A stretch of 21,854 nt of DNA from CALGLS01 sp047626155 (GCA_047626155.1 JBLHRR010000093.1:1-21854); one strand, 5' to 3'. Shown: positions 1 to 8,148, numbered from the stretch's first letter. Translations and numbers: made by a program. Notes: a model not told the origin generated them from the sequence alone.

Positions 1-523
1 CGTCGGGGGTGAAAATATCGCCTTTGCGCTTGAGGTAAACATTGGCATAAATACCTACTTCCAGTCCAAATTTCCAATTGTCATAAGCAAAGTTGTAATC
101 TAAAATAATGGGGATGTCTACCAAGTGAAAATAGTTATAGGTTTTTTTATGGTAGTTTTCTATAGTCGTTTCGGTCAGGAACCCTTCAATTTCCGTCGTA
201 TCATTTGTCAAACTATTGATCCTAAATTCGACAATGCCTGGAATACTATCAATAGCAACGACAGTTTCGGTCTTGTATTCAAATCGAGAAGCTATTCGCG
301 TATATTCTGCTCCCGTTCGTAAGTAGAACCCTTGTTTGCTTTGCAGAAGAATATTTAATCCAAGGTGAATGGTTTCCAATTGTTTTTCAGATTCTTTTCT
401 GGTTTGAATATATTGCCGATTATCGCGATTTGGGCTAAGGCTAAAGCTTGTCCCACTAAAGCCACCATAAACTCCAATGCCAATACGGAGAAAAATTTGT
501 GCGTAGTCATTTCCTTCGTATAT
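1..523 (-). CDS. Outer-membrane beta-barrel protein, partial, 5' end broken or unclear
   Basis: The minus strand is open from 523 to the window edge, 174 codons. It reads as amphipathic strands with glycine and aromatic residues, for example FLRIGIGVYGGF near the start and WKFGLEVGIYANVYL near the edge, which is typical of a Bacteroidota outer-membrane beta-barrel of the PorT-like kind. The gene continues beyond position 1. A TAA at 526-524 closes the frame upstream, and no ATG lies inside the frame; the first alternative start is an internal TTG. The other two minus frames upstream hold a hydrophobic, signal-peptide-like stretch (MTTHKFFSVLALEFMVALV, start near 510) and a short ORF starting near 600. 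This suggests one or two frameshifts near the 5' end, or a sequencing error in homopolymers there. It is divergent from the sensor kinase at 627. The barrel assignment rests on strand pattern only; the exact family is unknown. Confidence 0.6.
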   Translation of the reverse strand, partial: MYEGNDYAQIFLRIGIGVYGGFSGTSFSLSPNRDNRQYIQTRKESEKQLETIHLGLNILLQSKQGFYLRTGAEYTRIASRFEYKTETVVAIDSIPGIVEFRINSLTNDTTEIEGFLTETTIENYHKKTYNYFHLVDIPIILDYNFAYDNWKFGLEVGIYANVYLKRKGDIFTPD

Positions 524-626
524 TTAGGTATTCCTTTGAGTTTGGAAAGCGCTGCAAGAAGAATAAGTTTTTTTGTTTTTCGAGCCTTTTTTCGATCATA
601 AAGCTAAAATAGACTGTATTTCGTAT

Positions 627-3473
627 ATGAGACTTCCAAAACTAAAAAGCTTCCTTCTTTTCTTATATCTCTTCTGTTTTTCTATTTCAACAGATGGTCA
701 GCTCCCCGTTTTTCAAATCGATTCCATTAAAAGTTATGAGTCTCTAGCTACGGAATATGGCAGTTACTGGATAGATGAATCTGAACAAATGGATATCCAG
801 TCCATTTTGCAAAAAGAAGCATCGCTCGACTTTCAACCCATAGGAGCCGGTATTCCAAACGTGAAAAAGGTGTTTTGGGCAAAGTGGCAATTTCAAAATG
901 TAATGAAAGATCCTGGATTGGTTAAAGACTGGATTCTGGATATAGGAAAGGGGGATTATGTATCTACCTATATGGTGAACAGTTCTGGGCAGATCGTAGA
1001 GCAGCAACAGGTAGGCGAGTTTGTGCCCATGTCAAAAAAGCAATTGAATAAAAGGCACTTCGTAGAGCGCATCCCTTTTTCGCTATATACAAACGAGGTC
1101 ATGACTATGTATATTCGACTCCAGCGGGTCAGTGGCTTCCCACCAAAGATAAGATTGAGTATCCATCAACAAGACTTCTACTATAGAGAAGGTTATCAGG
1201 ATAAGGTGCCACAACGTTGGTTGTTTTTTGGAATGCTCTTTACCTTTGCTTTTTTAGGTTTAATTTGTTATCCGATTACAAGAGATAAGGCTTTTCTTTA
1301 TTTTGGATTGTTTCTGTTTTCCGTAGGTTTATATATGGTGGATGCCTTTTTCAACATCTTCGGAAATGTATTGTTTTTTAGGGAGTCTCCCAAGCTGGTT
1401 ATGTTTTTCACTTACGGAATAGTCACCTTGATGAACGTATCTCACCTGATGTTTATCCGGGAGTATATCGCCTCTAGAGCCAATTTTCCAAAATGGGATC
1501 GGATGGCGCGGGTCGTCCTGTATTTGAATATTGCAATGGGAGTCGTAGCTTGGGGGATTTATGGTTTTACCTTCGATGAATTCTTTACCGACCAAATTAT
1601 CATCCCTTTTATTATTCTGACTTATCTGTTTCTATTCACCGTGATGGGGCCTATTTTACGTTACCGAAAATGGTCAGTAGAAAACTTATTGATCTTTACT
1701 TCTTTGTTGCTTTTTATGCTGGCCATTATAATCAATGCCATTTCTATTTTGAAAGGGACGAATATGCGTTTGGTAGAAACACAACTGATTCTAACACTGG
1801 TGATTTTGATCTTTGCGGTAGGGCTGACTTCTGGTTTGGCCTATCGATTTGTTCGTCACCAACGCAAACAACTGGAGCTTGTCCGACTCAAGGACCTCAA
1901 CGATATGAAAGCCCGATTTTATCAAAATATAACTCATGAATTTCGTACGCCGCTCACCGTCATTTCCGGCGTAACTAAGGAGATACAACAAGATGCAATG
2001 ATCAGCCGATCTCCGGATATTTCCAAAAAGGTAGAGATGATAAATCGAAACGGAAATAACTTGTTAGAATTGGTCAATCGTTTACTCGAAATGGCAAAGT
2101 TGGAAACAGGAATGGTGAAATTAAAGATGGCCAAAGGGGACGTCATTCGTTACATTCGCTACCTTGTAGAATCCATCGGTTCCTTCGCTGACAGCCGAAA
2201 GGTACGACTCCAATACCTGACCAACCTCGAAGAAATGACGATGGATTTTGATTCTGAAAAACTCCGACAGGTATTGTACAACTTAATGTCCAACGCTGTT
2301 AAGTTTTCTAATGAAAATGGCGTCGTAAAAATATTCGCAGAAAAGGTAAATTATAAAGGACAACAACACTTGCTAATCAAAGTGAAAGATGACGGAGTGG
2401 GCATTTCTAAAAAGGATTTACCACAGGTCTTTGATCGCTTTTATCAAGGCGATAAAGGAAAAGTCACCGTGGATCAGGGTTCTGGAATTGGCTTGGCTTA
2501 TGTCAAAGAACTGCTGTCTTTAATGAAAGGAAATATATTGTTAGAATCTGAATTGGGAAAAGGAACAGTGGTGGAAGTTTATCTGCCAATAACAACAGAT
2601 GCTCCGGTAAGACAACAGGAAGTAGTCTCTCGACCCAAGGTAGAAGAAGACAACAAAATCATTGATAGTAATACAAATACAAAACCGACTTTCTTACCAG
2701 AAGGAGAAACCAAGCCTCTGATTTTATTGGTGGAAGACAATTGGGATGTGCTCGAATACGTAAAGGGTATCCTGGATAAAAAATACGAAGTAGCTATTGC
2801 ACGGGATGGTCAGGAAGGAATTGACAAAGCACTCGAACTTATCCCGGACCTCATTATCAGTGATGTCATGATGCCCCATAAAACTGGTTTTGAATTAACA
2901 GCGGAACTCAAAAATGATGAGCGTAGTAGCCACATTCCCATCATTATCCTAACGGCTAAAGACAGTGACGAGGCCAAACTCACGGGACTCCTTCGGGGCG
3001 CTGATGTGTACCTCACTAAACCATTTTCCAAAGAAGAACTGGAAATTCGTATTCACAATATCCTGGCGCTACGCCAAAAGCAACAAGAGCAATGGTTACG
3101 TGCGCAGTCTACTGGGAATAAGGAAGTTGGAAGCTCTGAAAATGCTATTTCTGAAAAGGACCAAGCTTTTTTGAACAAGCTGAGTGATTTCATTAATACC
3201 AATATCGCTGAAGAAGATATGGACGTAGCACGTATGCAAAGAGCGGTACAAATGAGCCGCCCACAGCTGCATCGAAAGCTAAAAGCTTTGACGGGATTGT
3301 CGGCAGCTAAGTTTAGAAAGAAGCTGCGTTTGGAAAAAGCGTACATCTTGTTACAATCAGATGAAGATAAGACGATGGCGGAGATCGCATACGCCGTGGG
3401 GTATAAGCACGCTAGTCATTTTAGTAGTGATTTTAAAGCGGCTTATGGGCTTTCGCCGGGGGAGGTGAACTAA
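627..3473 (+). CDS. Hybrid sensor histidine kinase/response regulator, 7TMR-DISM type with AraC-like HTH output
   Basis: One-protein two-component system of 948 residues. I start it at ATG 627 because MRLPKLKSFLLFLYLFCFS gives a clean signal peptide; an in-frame ATG at 573 only adds 18 polar residues. In order: signal peptide (1-24), periplasmic 7TMR-DISM extracellular-type domain (about 25-195), seven membrane helices (about 198-408), HisKA with the H-box NITHEFRTP (His437), HATPase with N-box NLMSNAVKFS, G1 DDGVGI and G2 GSGIGLAY (to about 655), receiver domain (about 697-812; phospho-acceptor Asp746 in ISDVMMP, Thr776, Lys798 in TKPF), and a C-terminal AraC-type helix-turn-helix (about 845-948). 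All catalytic residues are present. Family knowledge: an envelope signal drives autophosphorylation, transfer to the receiver and DNA binding by the same membrane-bound protein. The ligand and targets cannot be read from the sequence; the divergent barrel gene is a possible target by position only. Confidence 0.93.
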   Translation: MRLPKLKSFLLFLYLFCFSISTDGQLPVFQIDSIKSYESLATEYGSYWIDESEQMDIQSILQKEASLDFQPIGAGIPNVKKVFWAKWQFQNVMKDPGLVKDWILDIGKGDYVSTYMVNSSGQIVEQQQVGEFVPMSKKQLNKRHFVERIPFSLYTNEVMTMYIRLQRVSGFPPKIRLSIHQQDFYYREGYQDKVPQRWLFFGMLFTFAFLGLICYPITRDKAFLYFGLFLFSVGLYMVDAFFNIFGNVLFFRESPKLVMFFTYGIVTLMNVSHLMFIREYIASRANFPKWDRMARVVLYLNIAMGVVAWGIYGFTFDEFFTDQIIIPFIILTYLFLFTVMGPILRYRKWSVENLLIFTSLLLFMLAIIINAISILKGTNMRLVETQLILTLVILIFAVGLTSGLAYRFVRHQRKQLELVRLKDLNDMKARFYQNITHEFRTPLTVISGVTKEIQQDAMISRSPDISKKVEMINRNGNNLLELVNRLLEMAKLETGMVKLKMAKGDVIRYIRYLVESIGSFADSRKVRLQYLTNLEEMTMDFDSEKLRQVLYNLMSNAVKFSNENGVVKIFAEKVNYKGQQHLLIKVKDDGVGISKKDLPQVFDRFYQGDKGKVTVDQGSGIGLAYVKELLSLMKGNILLESELGKGTVVEVYLPITTDAPVRQQEVVSRPKVEEDNKIIDSNTNTKPTFLPEGETKPLILLVEDNWDVLEYVKGILDKKYEVAIARDGQEGIDKALELIPDLIISDVMMPHKTGFELTAELKNDERSSHIPIIILTAKDSDEAKLTGLLRGADVYLTKPFSKEELEIRIHNILALRQKQQEQWLRAQSTGNKEVGSSENAISEKDQAFLNKLSDFINTNIAEEDMDVARMQRAVQMSRPQLHRKLKALTGLSAAKFRKKLRLEKAYILLQSDEDKTMAEIAYAVGYKHASHFSSDFKAAYGLSPGEVN

Positions 3474-3529
3474 ATAATTGTTTTTCTGAATGCTCTCATA
3501 AGTTGTAATTTTATTGTTTTATGAAATTG

Positions 3530-3593
3530 GGCGCGCGTATAAACGTTTACTAAACCTGTGAGGTTTAGTAAACGTCCGTACCAATCGCGCGCC
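3530..3593. repeat. Compound palindrome between convergent genes, possible bidirectional terminator
   Basis: An inner perfect 15-bp inverted repeat (ACGTTTACTAAACCT at 3543-3557, its complement at 3561-3575, loop GTG) lies inside an outer perfect 8-bp pair (GGCGCGCG at 3530-3537, CGCGCGCC at 3586-3593). ATTGG at 3526-3530 can also pair with CCAAT at 3581-3585. It lies between the stop of the kinase gene and the stop of the convergent gene ending at 3611, so it may end transcription from both sides. There is no T-run directly after either stem, and the very GC-rich outer arms contrast with the AT-rich surroundings, so a dispersed palindromic repeat is an equal possibility. Confidence 0.7.
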
Positions 3594-3610
3594 TTAGGGA
3601 ATGGCTAACC

Positions 3611-4735
3611 CTATTTATAACTAGAAACATTATACCCCACCGAAATCCCAAATCGATGACTCTCATTCTTCCCAGGAATAAAAAATGCATTCACCGGAAT
3701 ATTCAAACGACCAGATCGAAAAGTCTTTCCCACCGCAAATACAAAGCCGGATACAATATTAAAATCACCTCTGCTATCCAATCGTTTTTCGATGTCGTAA
3801 GGATTGCTTTCGCCTGGCTCGGTCGCCTGCCATTCATCTTCCAAAAACCAATCGCCATTATCGTCATAATAACCATCTGCTCTTCTTGAAATAGCAATGT
3901 TAGGACCGAAGGCAAATTCCCAGCCGTACTGGTTGTTACGCATACCGTTTAGGAAAGAAAAACTCGGAATAAATTTTCCTTGGTCCAAACCGGTGATCAT
4001 TGGAATGAATTCGAACAAAGCCTGGAAGTTGCCTTGGTTCAGGTACTTCACCTCAAACTGGTAACCAAACTGGAACATCAAAGGACGTGCGTCCATTCCG
4101 CCCTGCGACTCTGGGCTTTCCATAATGGAAGCTGCTTCTCCGCTGAATAGGGTCGCACCCATTCGAGGACCGTTCAAGCTCAGTCGATCTGTTTCTGGGC
4201 TGTTGATGGAGCTTTCGTAATCAAATTCTTTAGTAAGTTTGGTAAACAAAGATTCATCAACCTCTTGTCCAAACATTTTTTTCAGCGTAATGCCGATCAT
4301 CATTTGAACTTGATTTCGAATGTTTAGGAATTCCAGGATTTGTGTTTTTTCTACCTGCCCAGTTCCAACATCAATGAGTCGAAGGGAAATTACAATTAGA
4401 TCCTGGTAAACCTCCGCGCTCCCAGTCAGCATTTTATCGACCTTTAAGGACTTGCCTATTTCTACGAGGCAAAGTTTGCCATAGCAATTTTCAATTTTGA
4501 GTTGGTTTTTTTCTACGAGGTAATCCACATCGTATTTGTCAATCATATCGTAGAGTTCCAACTTACTCAGTTCTATTCGGGTGATGTCGCCCATTTCTTC
4601 GGCCCCCATTGTAAAACCTTTGGTGTCCAGGTGGAGTACGGCAACGCTTTCGTTTTGATTTATGGATTGAGCATAGCTTTGTATACTCGTTGTTATAAAA
4701 AGAATTGCGATTAATAGTTTTGTGATAGATTTCAT
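3611..4735 (-). CDS. Exported protein with CsgG/LpoB-like N-terminal domain and barrel-like C-terminus
   Basis: 374 residues with a signal peptide (1-22, cut after SYAQ). Residues about 30-135 begin VAVLHLDTKG and contain a two-cysteine segment (Cys84, Cys89, CYGKLCLVEIGKSL), then VDKMLTGSAEV and LRLIDVGTGQVEKT. This pattern is that of CsgG/LpoB-like periplasmic domains that often open Bacteroidota exported proteins. The second half (about 215-374) has alternating hydrophobic strands and ends in FGISVGYNVSSYK, consistent with a small outer-membrane beta-barrel or barrel-like domain. The start ATG at 4735 is preceded by an A/T-only leader with no Shine-Dalgarno, normal for the phylum. It is convergent with the kinase gene and has two decayed exported-protein genes upstream on the same strand. 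The biochemical role is not known; a structural or assembly role in the envelope is an inference. Confidence 0.75.
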   Translation of the reverse strand: MKSITKLLIAILFITTSIQSYAQSINQNESVAVLHLDTKGFTMGAEEMGDITRIELSKLELYDMIDKYDVDYLVEKNQLKIENCYGKLCLVEIGKSLKVDKMLTGSAEVYQDLIVISLRLIDVGTGQVEKTQILEFLNIRNQVQMMIGITLKKMFGQEVDESLFTKLTKEFDYESSINSPETDRLSLNGPRMGATLFSGEAASIMESPESQGGMDARPLMFQFGYQFEVKYLNQGNFQALFEFIPMITGLDQGKFIPSFSFLNGMRNNQYGWEFAFGPNIAISRRADGYYDDNGDWFLEDEWQATEPGESNPYDIEKRLDSRGDFNIVSGFVFAVGKTFRSGRLNIPVNAFFIPGKNESHRFGISVGYNVSSYK

Positions 4736-4755
4736 TATTTTAATTTTTTTTATAA

Positions 4756-4909
4756 TTATTTAATACTGAAGTTCCGTGACTTACTTGTTGATTCTTCCGT
4801 TGATTCATTTTGCGCATTAGCCGAATTAAAGAATCCGATAATTAAGATTCCTGATAATAATAAGGGCCTGAAGGGACATGCTGCGGAATAATTTTGCTGG
4901 ATTTTTCAT
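4756..4909 (-). pseudogene. Small broken gene: signal peptide plus short tail
   Basis: From ATG 4909 the start frame runs only 27 codons. The next frame reads through a strong signal peptide (PLLLSGILIIGFFNSANAQ) and a short polar tail to a TAA at 4758-4756. Removing one A from the A5 run just after the ATG joins the start to that frame and gives exactly 50 residues. So this is either a frameshifted gene or a homopolymer sequencing error. Even when repaired, the product would be a signal peptide with about 18 mature residues, so it may itself be a truncated remnant of a larger exported protein. It lies between the CsgG-like gene (4735) and the broken barrel gene (ending 4955), all on the same strand. 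Confidence 0.45.
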
Positions 4910-4954
4910 AAGTTAAATTTTTTTAATTTAATTGGCGATTGTTCTTGTTTTGCT

Positions 4955-5745
4955 TTAGATAGAATAACCCACATTAACGGCGAAGTATGAATTGCTAAAA
5001 GCTTGGAGAAACTGCTGACCATTTTCATCTGAAATTCCTAAAATATTGTAGCCGCCGCCGCCACTAGATGTAGATTGAAAGCCATTGCTAGGGTCTAGTC
5101 CTGCTATATCTTTAGGATTAATGTTTGTGAAGCCAACGCCAATTTGTAAGACAGGTTCTATACTCCATTTCCCTATACGATGGGTTTTGCCCTAAGCAAA
5201 TCCGATGCCTCCAAAGAACCCATGCAGTGATTCGTTTTTGCCATAGCGTTCGTATTTATCTCTGTAGATCAGATTAGCAGCGGTAACAGAAAACCTACAA
5301 AACCTTTACTGCGGTCAGCGTTCTTATATTTTTTAATCATAGTACTGAATCCAATTTTTTCGTAGCTCCGAGTAGCCGTAGCTTCGTGTTGATTCCTGAC
5401 ATAGAGAAAAGAATAGAAAGCGCGAATATTTAAACTGAAGTAGGCTGGTTGCTTTTCTTTATTTGTTGAGAATTTATTTTTCCAGGTGTAAGTTGAGAAT
5501 TCATTTTTTGAGGTGTTAATTGGAAACTCATATTGAAGATCAAAACCTTTTCCACCTCTATTAGTAACCAATAGACCAATAGGCTGTATGGTATTGACTT
5601 TAATGCTGTGTCTGACTGATTTGATTTCGGTTGGACTATCGAAACCGTCCTTACTATTATCTGCTTTTTGACTAAAAAGAGGTATTGTAAACAGTAGTAG
5701 TATCGTAATTATATTGAATTGCATTTTGCTGGATTTAAATTTCAT
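4955..5745 (-). pseudogene. Broken outer-membrane beta-barrel protein gene
   Basis: The start is chosen at ATG 5745, because MKFKSSKMQFNIITILLLF and the following LFSQ form a signal peptide; an in-frame ATG at 5823 only adds a polar N-terminus. Residues then read as barrel strands (IKVNTIQPIGLLVTNRGGKG, YFSLNIRAFYSFLYV). The frame runs into TGA at 5269, but the next frame continues the protein from about 5290 (FSVTAANLIYRDKYERYG), so one indel lies near the GGTTTTC run at 5289-5295. A second lesion is an in-frame TAG at 5194-5192. After it the barrel continues (KWSIEPVLQIGVGFTNINP) to FAVNVGYSI and a TAA at 4957-4955, a normal barrel end. Two independent lesions argue for a real pseudogene rather than a single sequencing error. 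The exact family is not recognised. Confidence 0.75.
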
Positions 5746-5834
5746 TTTTGAATTGGATGCTACTCCGATTATATGAAGTAGCATCCTGTTTTTCGTTTTA
5801 GCTTTATATTTCTTTTCGCTCAAAAATTATATTT

Positions 5835-5842
5835 CAAATGTA
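5835..5842 (-). promoter_or_regulatory. Candidate Bacteroidota -7 box for the broken barrel gene
   Basis: The minus strand reads TACATTTG, an exact match to the Bacteroidota -7 consensus TAnnTTTG. A TTG lies 24 bases further upstream, slightly more than the usual spacing to the -33 element. It would start an 80-90-base leader for the gene beginning at 5745. Confidence 0.35.
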
Positions 5843-6115
5843 GGAGCGGAAGGGGAGAAGCCTTTACAACTATGTTTCTTTGGCTTACAGTTTTCGCCTT
5901 TTTGCTCTTAAAAGCTTACGAATATGTCTCATTTAAGGAAAATGATATTTACTTAATTAATTGATTTACAATTAGTTGTATGTTGCATTTTATACTTTAA
6001 GCAAAATTTAACCCTTAAGCCTATTTTTTTCGCTGTTCTCTGCGTTATTTTGTCAGGCCTGCGGTACACTTTTCAGAAACAAGCTTCATTTTACCGATAT
6101 GTCTGCGGGAGGATC
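5843..6115. other. Non-coding stretch without recognised features
   Basis: AT-rich sequence between the broken barrel gene and the MITE-like element. The longest ATG-started plus-strand frame I see is 30 codons from 5872, hydrophobic and without context, so I do not call it. The part from about 6030 is richer in G+C than the rest and encodes nothing recognisable on either strand. Confidence 0.5.
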
Positions 6116-6319
6116 TCCCCTTTAGGGCAGGGCTGATCAGTTCTGTGTTAGAGAACTTTGAAGAAAAATTATTAATCAAAATTTCAATCAAAATCAAAAT
6201 TAAAAGCCCTATACATGGAATTCACGGTAGAAGGTTTTGATTTTGATTCACATTTTAATTTTGATTTTAAAAAATCACCCATTTTCAATTAGAACTGATC
6301 AACCCTGCCATTTAGGGGG
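6116..6319. mobile_element. MITE-like element with imperfect terminal inverted repeats
   Basis: Terminal arms match over 18 bp with one mismatch (GCAGGGCTGATCAGTTCT at 6127-6144, complement of 6291-6308), and more weakly over 29 bp (6116-6144 and 6291-6319, about 24 of 29). A direct TTTAGGG occurs at both ends (6121-6127 and 6311-6317) and could be a target duplication, although it overlaps the extended arms, so the exact borders are uncertain. The interior holds a second perfect 16-bp inverted pair (AAAATCAAAATTAAAA at 6190-6205, complement at 6253-6268), so the whole element can fold on itself. It encodes no protein. It sits between a decayed gene and the START-domain gene. Size and structure fit a non-autonomous miniature element; no transposase is in the window. 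Confidence 0.6.
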
Positions 6320-6398
6320 TGCTGGCAAAAGAATCTAAACCCTGGTCAAAGTGAAAAAGGCCAACTAAAATTCATTCAGAATCAACTACATTTTACAA

Positions 6399-7067
6399 AT
6401 GACAAATTCTATTTTCATAAAAATTACGCTGCTGAGCGCATTCTTCTTTAGTCTGCTTTCGACAACAAACGCACAGGATTATCCCTGGAAGCTCAAAGCT
6501 GAAAAGGAGGGGATTAACATCTACAATAGATCGGTATCGCATTCGCGGATCAAAGAGCTGAAAATGACCACTTCTGTAAAAACCAACCTTGGTGCATTGG
6601 TGAGTATCCTCGATGATGTGACCCGTTATCCAGAGTGGATGCATGGCTGCAAAGGAGGGGAGAGGGCCAACAGGGAATCCGATGTGACATCCTTTTATAA
6701 GAGTACCATCCAATTCCCTAAACCTTTAGCCTGGAGAGTGATGTTTATCCGAAATATCATCGAACAAGACTCCGTGACGAAAGTAGTAACGTTAAAAACG
6801 GTCAGTGTTAAAAATGATAAATTCGACGATGATGACTTCGTTGTAATGAAAGATATGTACACTACCTGGAAACTCACTCCAACAGCGGATGGGGTGGTGG
6901 AAATAGAATCCTACCTTTTTGCAGACCCTAGCGGCAATATTCCTTTTTGGCTTGTAAACTCCTTGTTGGATAGAGCGCCTCTGAAGTCCATTCAGCGATT
7001 GCTGAAGCGGCTGAAAGAAGAAGAATTTGCAGGGAAAGAAGTGGAGGGGATTGAGGAGATCGATTAA
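6399..7067 (+). CDS. Exported START-domain (lipid-binding fold) protein
   Basis: 222 residues. Residues 1-25 form a signal peptide ending STTNAQ, so the mature protein is periplasmic or outer-membrane-associated. The rest (about 28-215) has the layout of bacterial START/Bet v1-like domains: an opening WKLKAEKEGINIYNRSV, then LVSILDDVTRYPEWMHGCK, a middle with the WKLTP strand, and a long amphipathic C-terminal helix (about 190-213). The family binds hydrophobic ligands such as lipids in a deep cavity. No ligand can be named here, and an envelope lipid-handling role is inference. Its TAA (7065-7067) shares bases with the TAA of the convergent gene ending at 7064, so there is no room for a terminator between them. 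ATG 6399 is used because it gives the full signal peptide. Confidence 0.85.
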   Translation: MTNSIFIKITLLSAFFFSLLSTTNAQDYPWKLKAEKEGINIYNRSVSHSRIKELKMTTSVKTNLGALVSILDDVTRYPEWMHGCKGGERANRESDVTSFYKSTIQFPKPLAWRVMFIRNIIEQDSVTKVVTLKTVSVKNDKFDDDDFVVMKDMYTTWKLTPTADGVVEIESYLFADPSGNIPFWLVNSLLDRAPLKSIQRLLKRLKEEEFAGKEVEGIEEID

Positions 7068-8104
7068 TTTTTCCAACCTCCTCCTCTTGAAATGGGCAGC
7101 GCTATCCCTGCTATTGGAATATGGTTAACATAATCGTCACCCCACTCCTTAAATCGTACAAGGGTAATGGACCAGTTTAAATGTTGCCCAAGTATTTTTA
7201 CCCCTAGACTATTCAGTTGCACGATATAATCAAAATCATTATTGTAATTATCTCTATTTGGAATAGTCCAGTTTTCGGTAGTGATCGCTATTCTAGGGCT
7301 CACCCTTAAATTAGCAGAAAATGTGAAATAAGAATTCTCGAAAGCACCACCGTTACCAAATACTTGAGTACCTATTCCAATTGTAAGATTATTGTTTTTA
7401 TTGCCGAGGCTATTTGATAAAAATAAAACTCCGTAGTCGAGAAAACCATCATTATCAGGTATGTTGAGAACAGCAGGGGTAATGGCAAAGTGCCATCTGT
7501 TTTTTATAATAGGGAAAGAGAACTTTGGGGCAATGAGCAAAATAGGTTCATAGTATTCTGAATAGTAATCATCGAATATTCGTTGCCCCATTCCGTAAGT
7601 GTCAAAACCTATTCTCAGGGAGATGTAATCATTCAGCCCAACATTTAATTCATTCCAAACCAGCATCGAATTTTCAAAATAGACCTCTCCTTTTTTTGGT
7701 CCATAAGCATGTGCGTTCATAAAGCCTTTGTCATAGTTAAAGAGGTCTGGGCGATATTTCCCCTTGCTAATTTTGCCCGGTTGCACTTTGTACGAATACC
7801 TTATATCGGAACGAAGCAGCGTTACAATTACACCGTTTCCCCTCCTCAAAACCAGAGAGTCTTTGCTTTCGCTCAATAACGCTCCAATAAAATTAGAACG
7901 ATCTTTTAGTTTTACTTTAAGGAAGATGTACAAACTATCGTTCTGTGCGTGCAGCTTGTTATTAGGAAGGGCAAGGAATAGTACTAATAGTGCAATTGTC
8001 TTAAGGAGAACCAATTGCCCGGTGCGACTATTTTTTTTACCAATAGCGCTGCTGTGCATAATGAGTAGTTGAAGAGCTTTCATTGAATTAGCCTTTGCAT
8101 TCAA
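7064..8104 (-). CDS. Exported beta-barrel-like protein of unknown function
   Basis: 346 residues from ATG 8104; ATG 8083 (MKALQLL) and ATG 8059 are also possible and keep the signal peptide (LLKTIALLVLFLAL followed by NNKLHAQ). After the signal comes a small domain (about 55-115) reading LKVKLKDRSNFIGALLSES and LVLRRGNGVIVTL, resembling the short beta domain that often precedes Bacteroidota barrels. The remainder has regular alternating strands (NELNVGLNDYISLRIGFDTY, NLTIGIGTQVFGN, YFTFSANLRVSPRIAITTEN) and ends in a glycine-rich tail. This fits an outer-membrane barrel. No enzyme motif is seen. It ends tail-to-tail with the START gene, overlapping by four bases. Confidence 0.75.
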   Translation of the reverse strand: MNAKANSMKALQLLIMHSSAIGKKNSRTGQLVLLKTIALLVLFLALPNNKLHAQNDSLYIFLKVKLKDRSNFIGALLSESKDSLVLRRGNGVIVTLLRSDIRYSYKVQPGKISKGKYRPDLFNYDKGFMNAHAYGPKKGEVYFENSMLVWNELNVGLNDYISLRIGFDTYGMGQRIFDDYYSEYYEPILLIAPKFSFPIIKNRWHFAITPAVLNIPDNDGFLDYGVLFLSNSLGNKNNNLTIGIGTQVFGNGGAFENSYFTFSANLRVSPRIAITTENWTIPNRDNYNNDFDYIVQLNSLGVKILGQHLNWSITLVRFKEWGDDYVNHIPIAGIALPISRGGGWKN

Positions 8105-8116
8105 ACTTTAAAAAAA

Positions 8117-8148
8117 TAAAGGTAACTAATCAATGTGCAGCGACCAAA
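8117..8148 (-). promoter_or_regulatory. Candidate promoter for the barrel gene at 8104
   Basis: On the minus strand, TTTG (8148-8145) is followed after 20 bases by TACCTTTA (8124-8117), 7 of 8 positions of the Bacteroidota TTTG / TAnnTTTG pattern with normal spacing. The start codon at 8104 would then lie very close to the transcription start, which favours the downstream ATG at 8083. An alternative exact -7 match, TAGCTTTG, lies at 8205-8198. Confidence 0.35.

Noticed and set aside
365..601. 78-codon plus-strand open frame
   Set aside because: Antisense to the barrel frame at the left edge; composition is that of a shadow frame.
573..626. Upstream start for the sensor kinase
   Set aside because: Adds 18 polar residues before an obvious signal peptide; ATG 627 is better.
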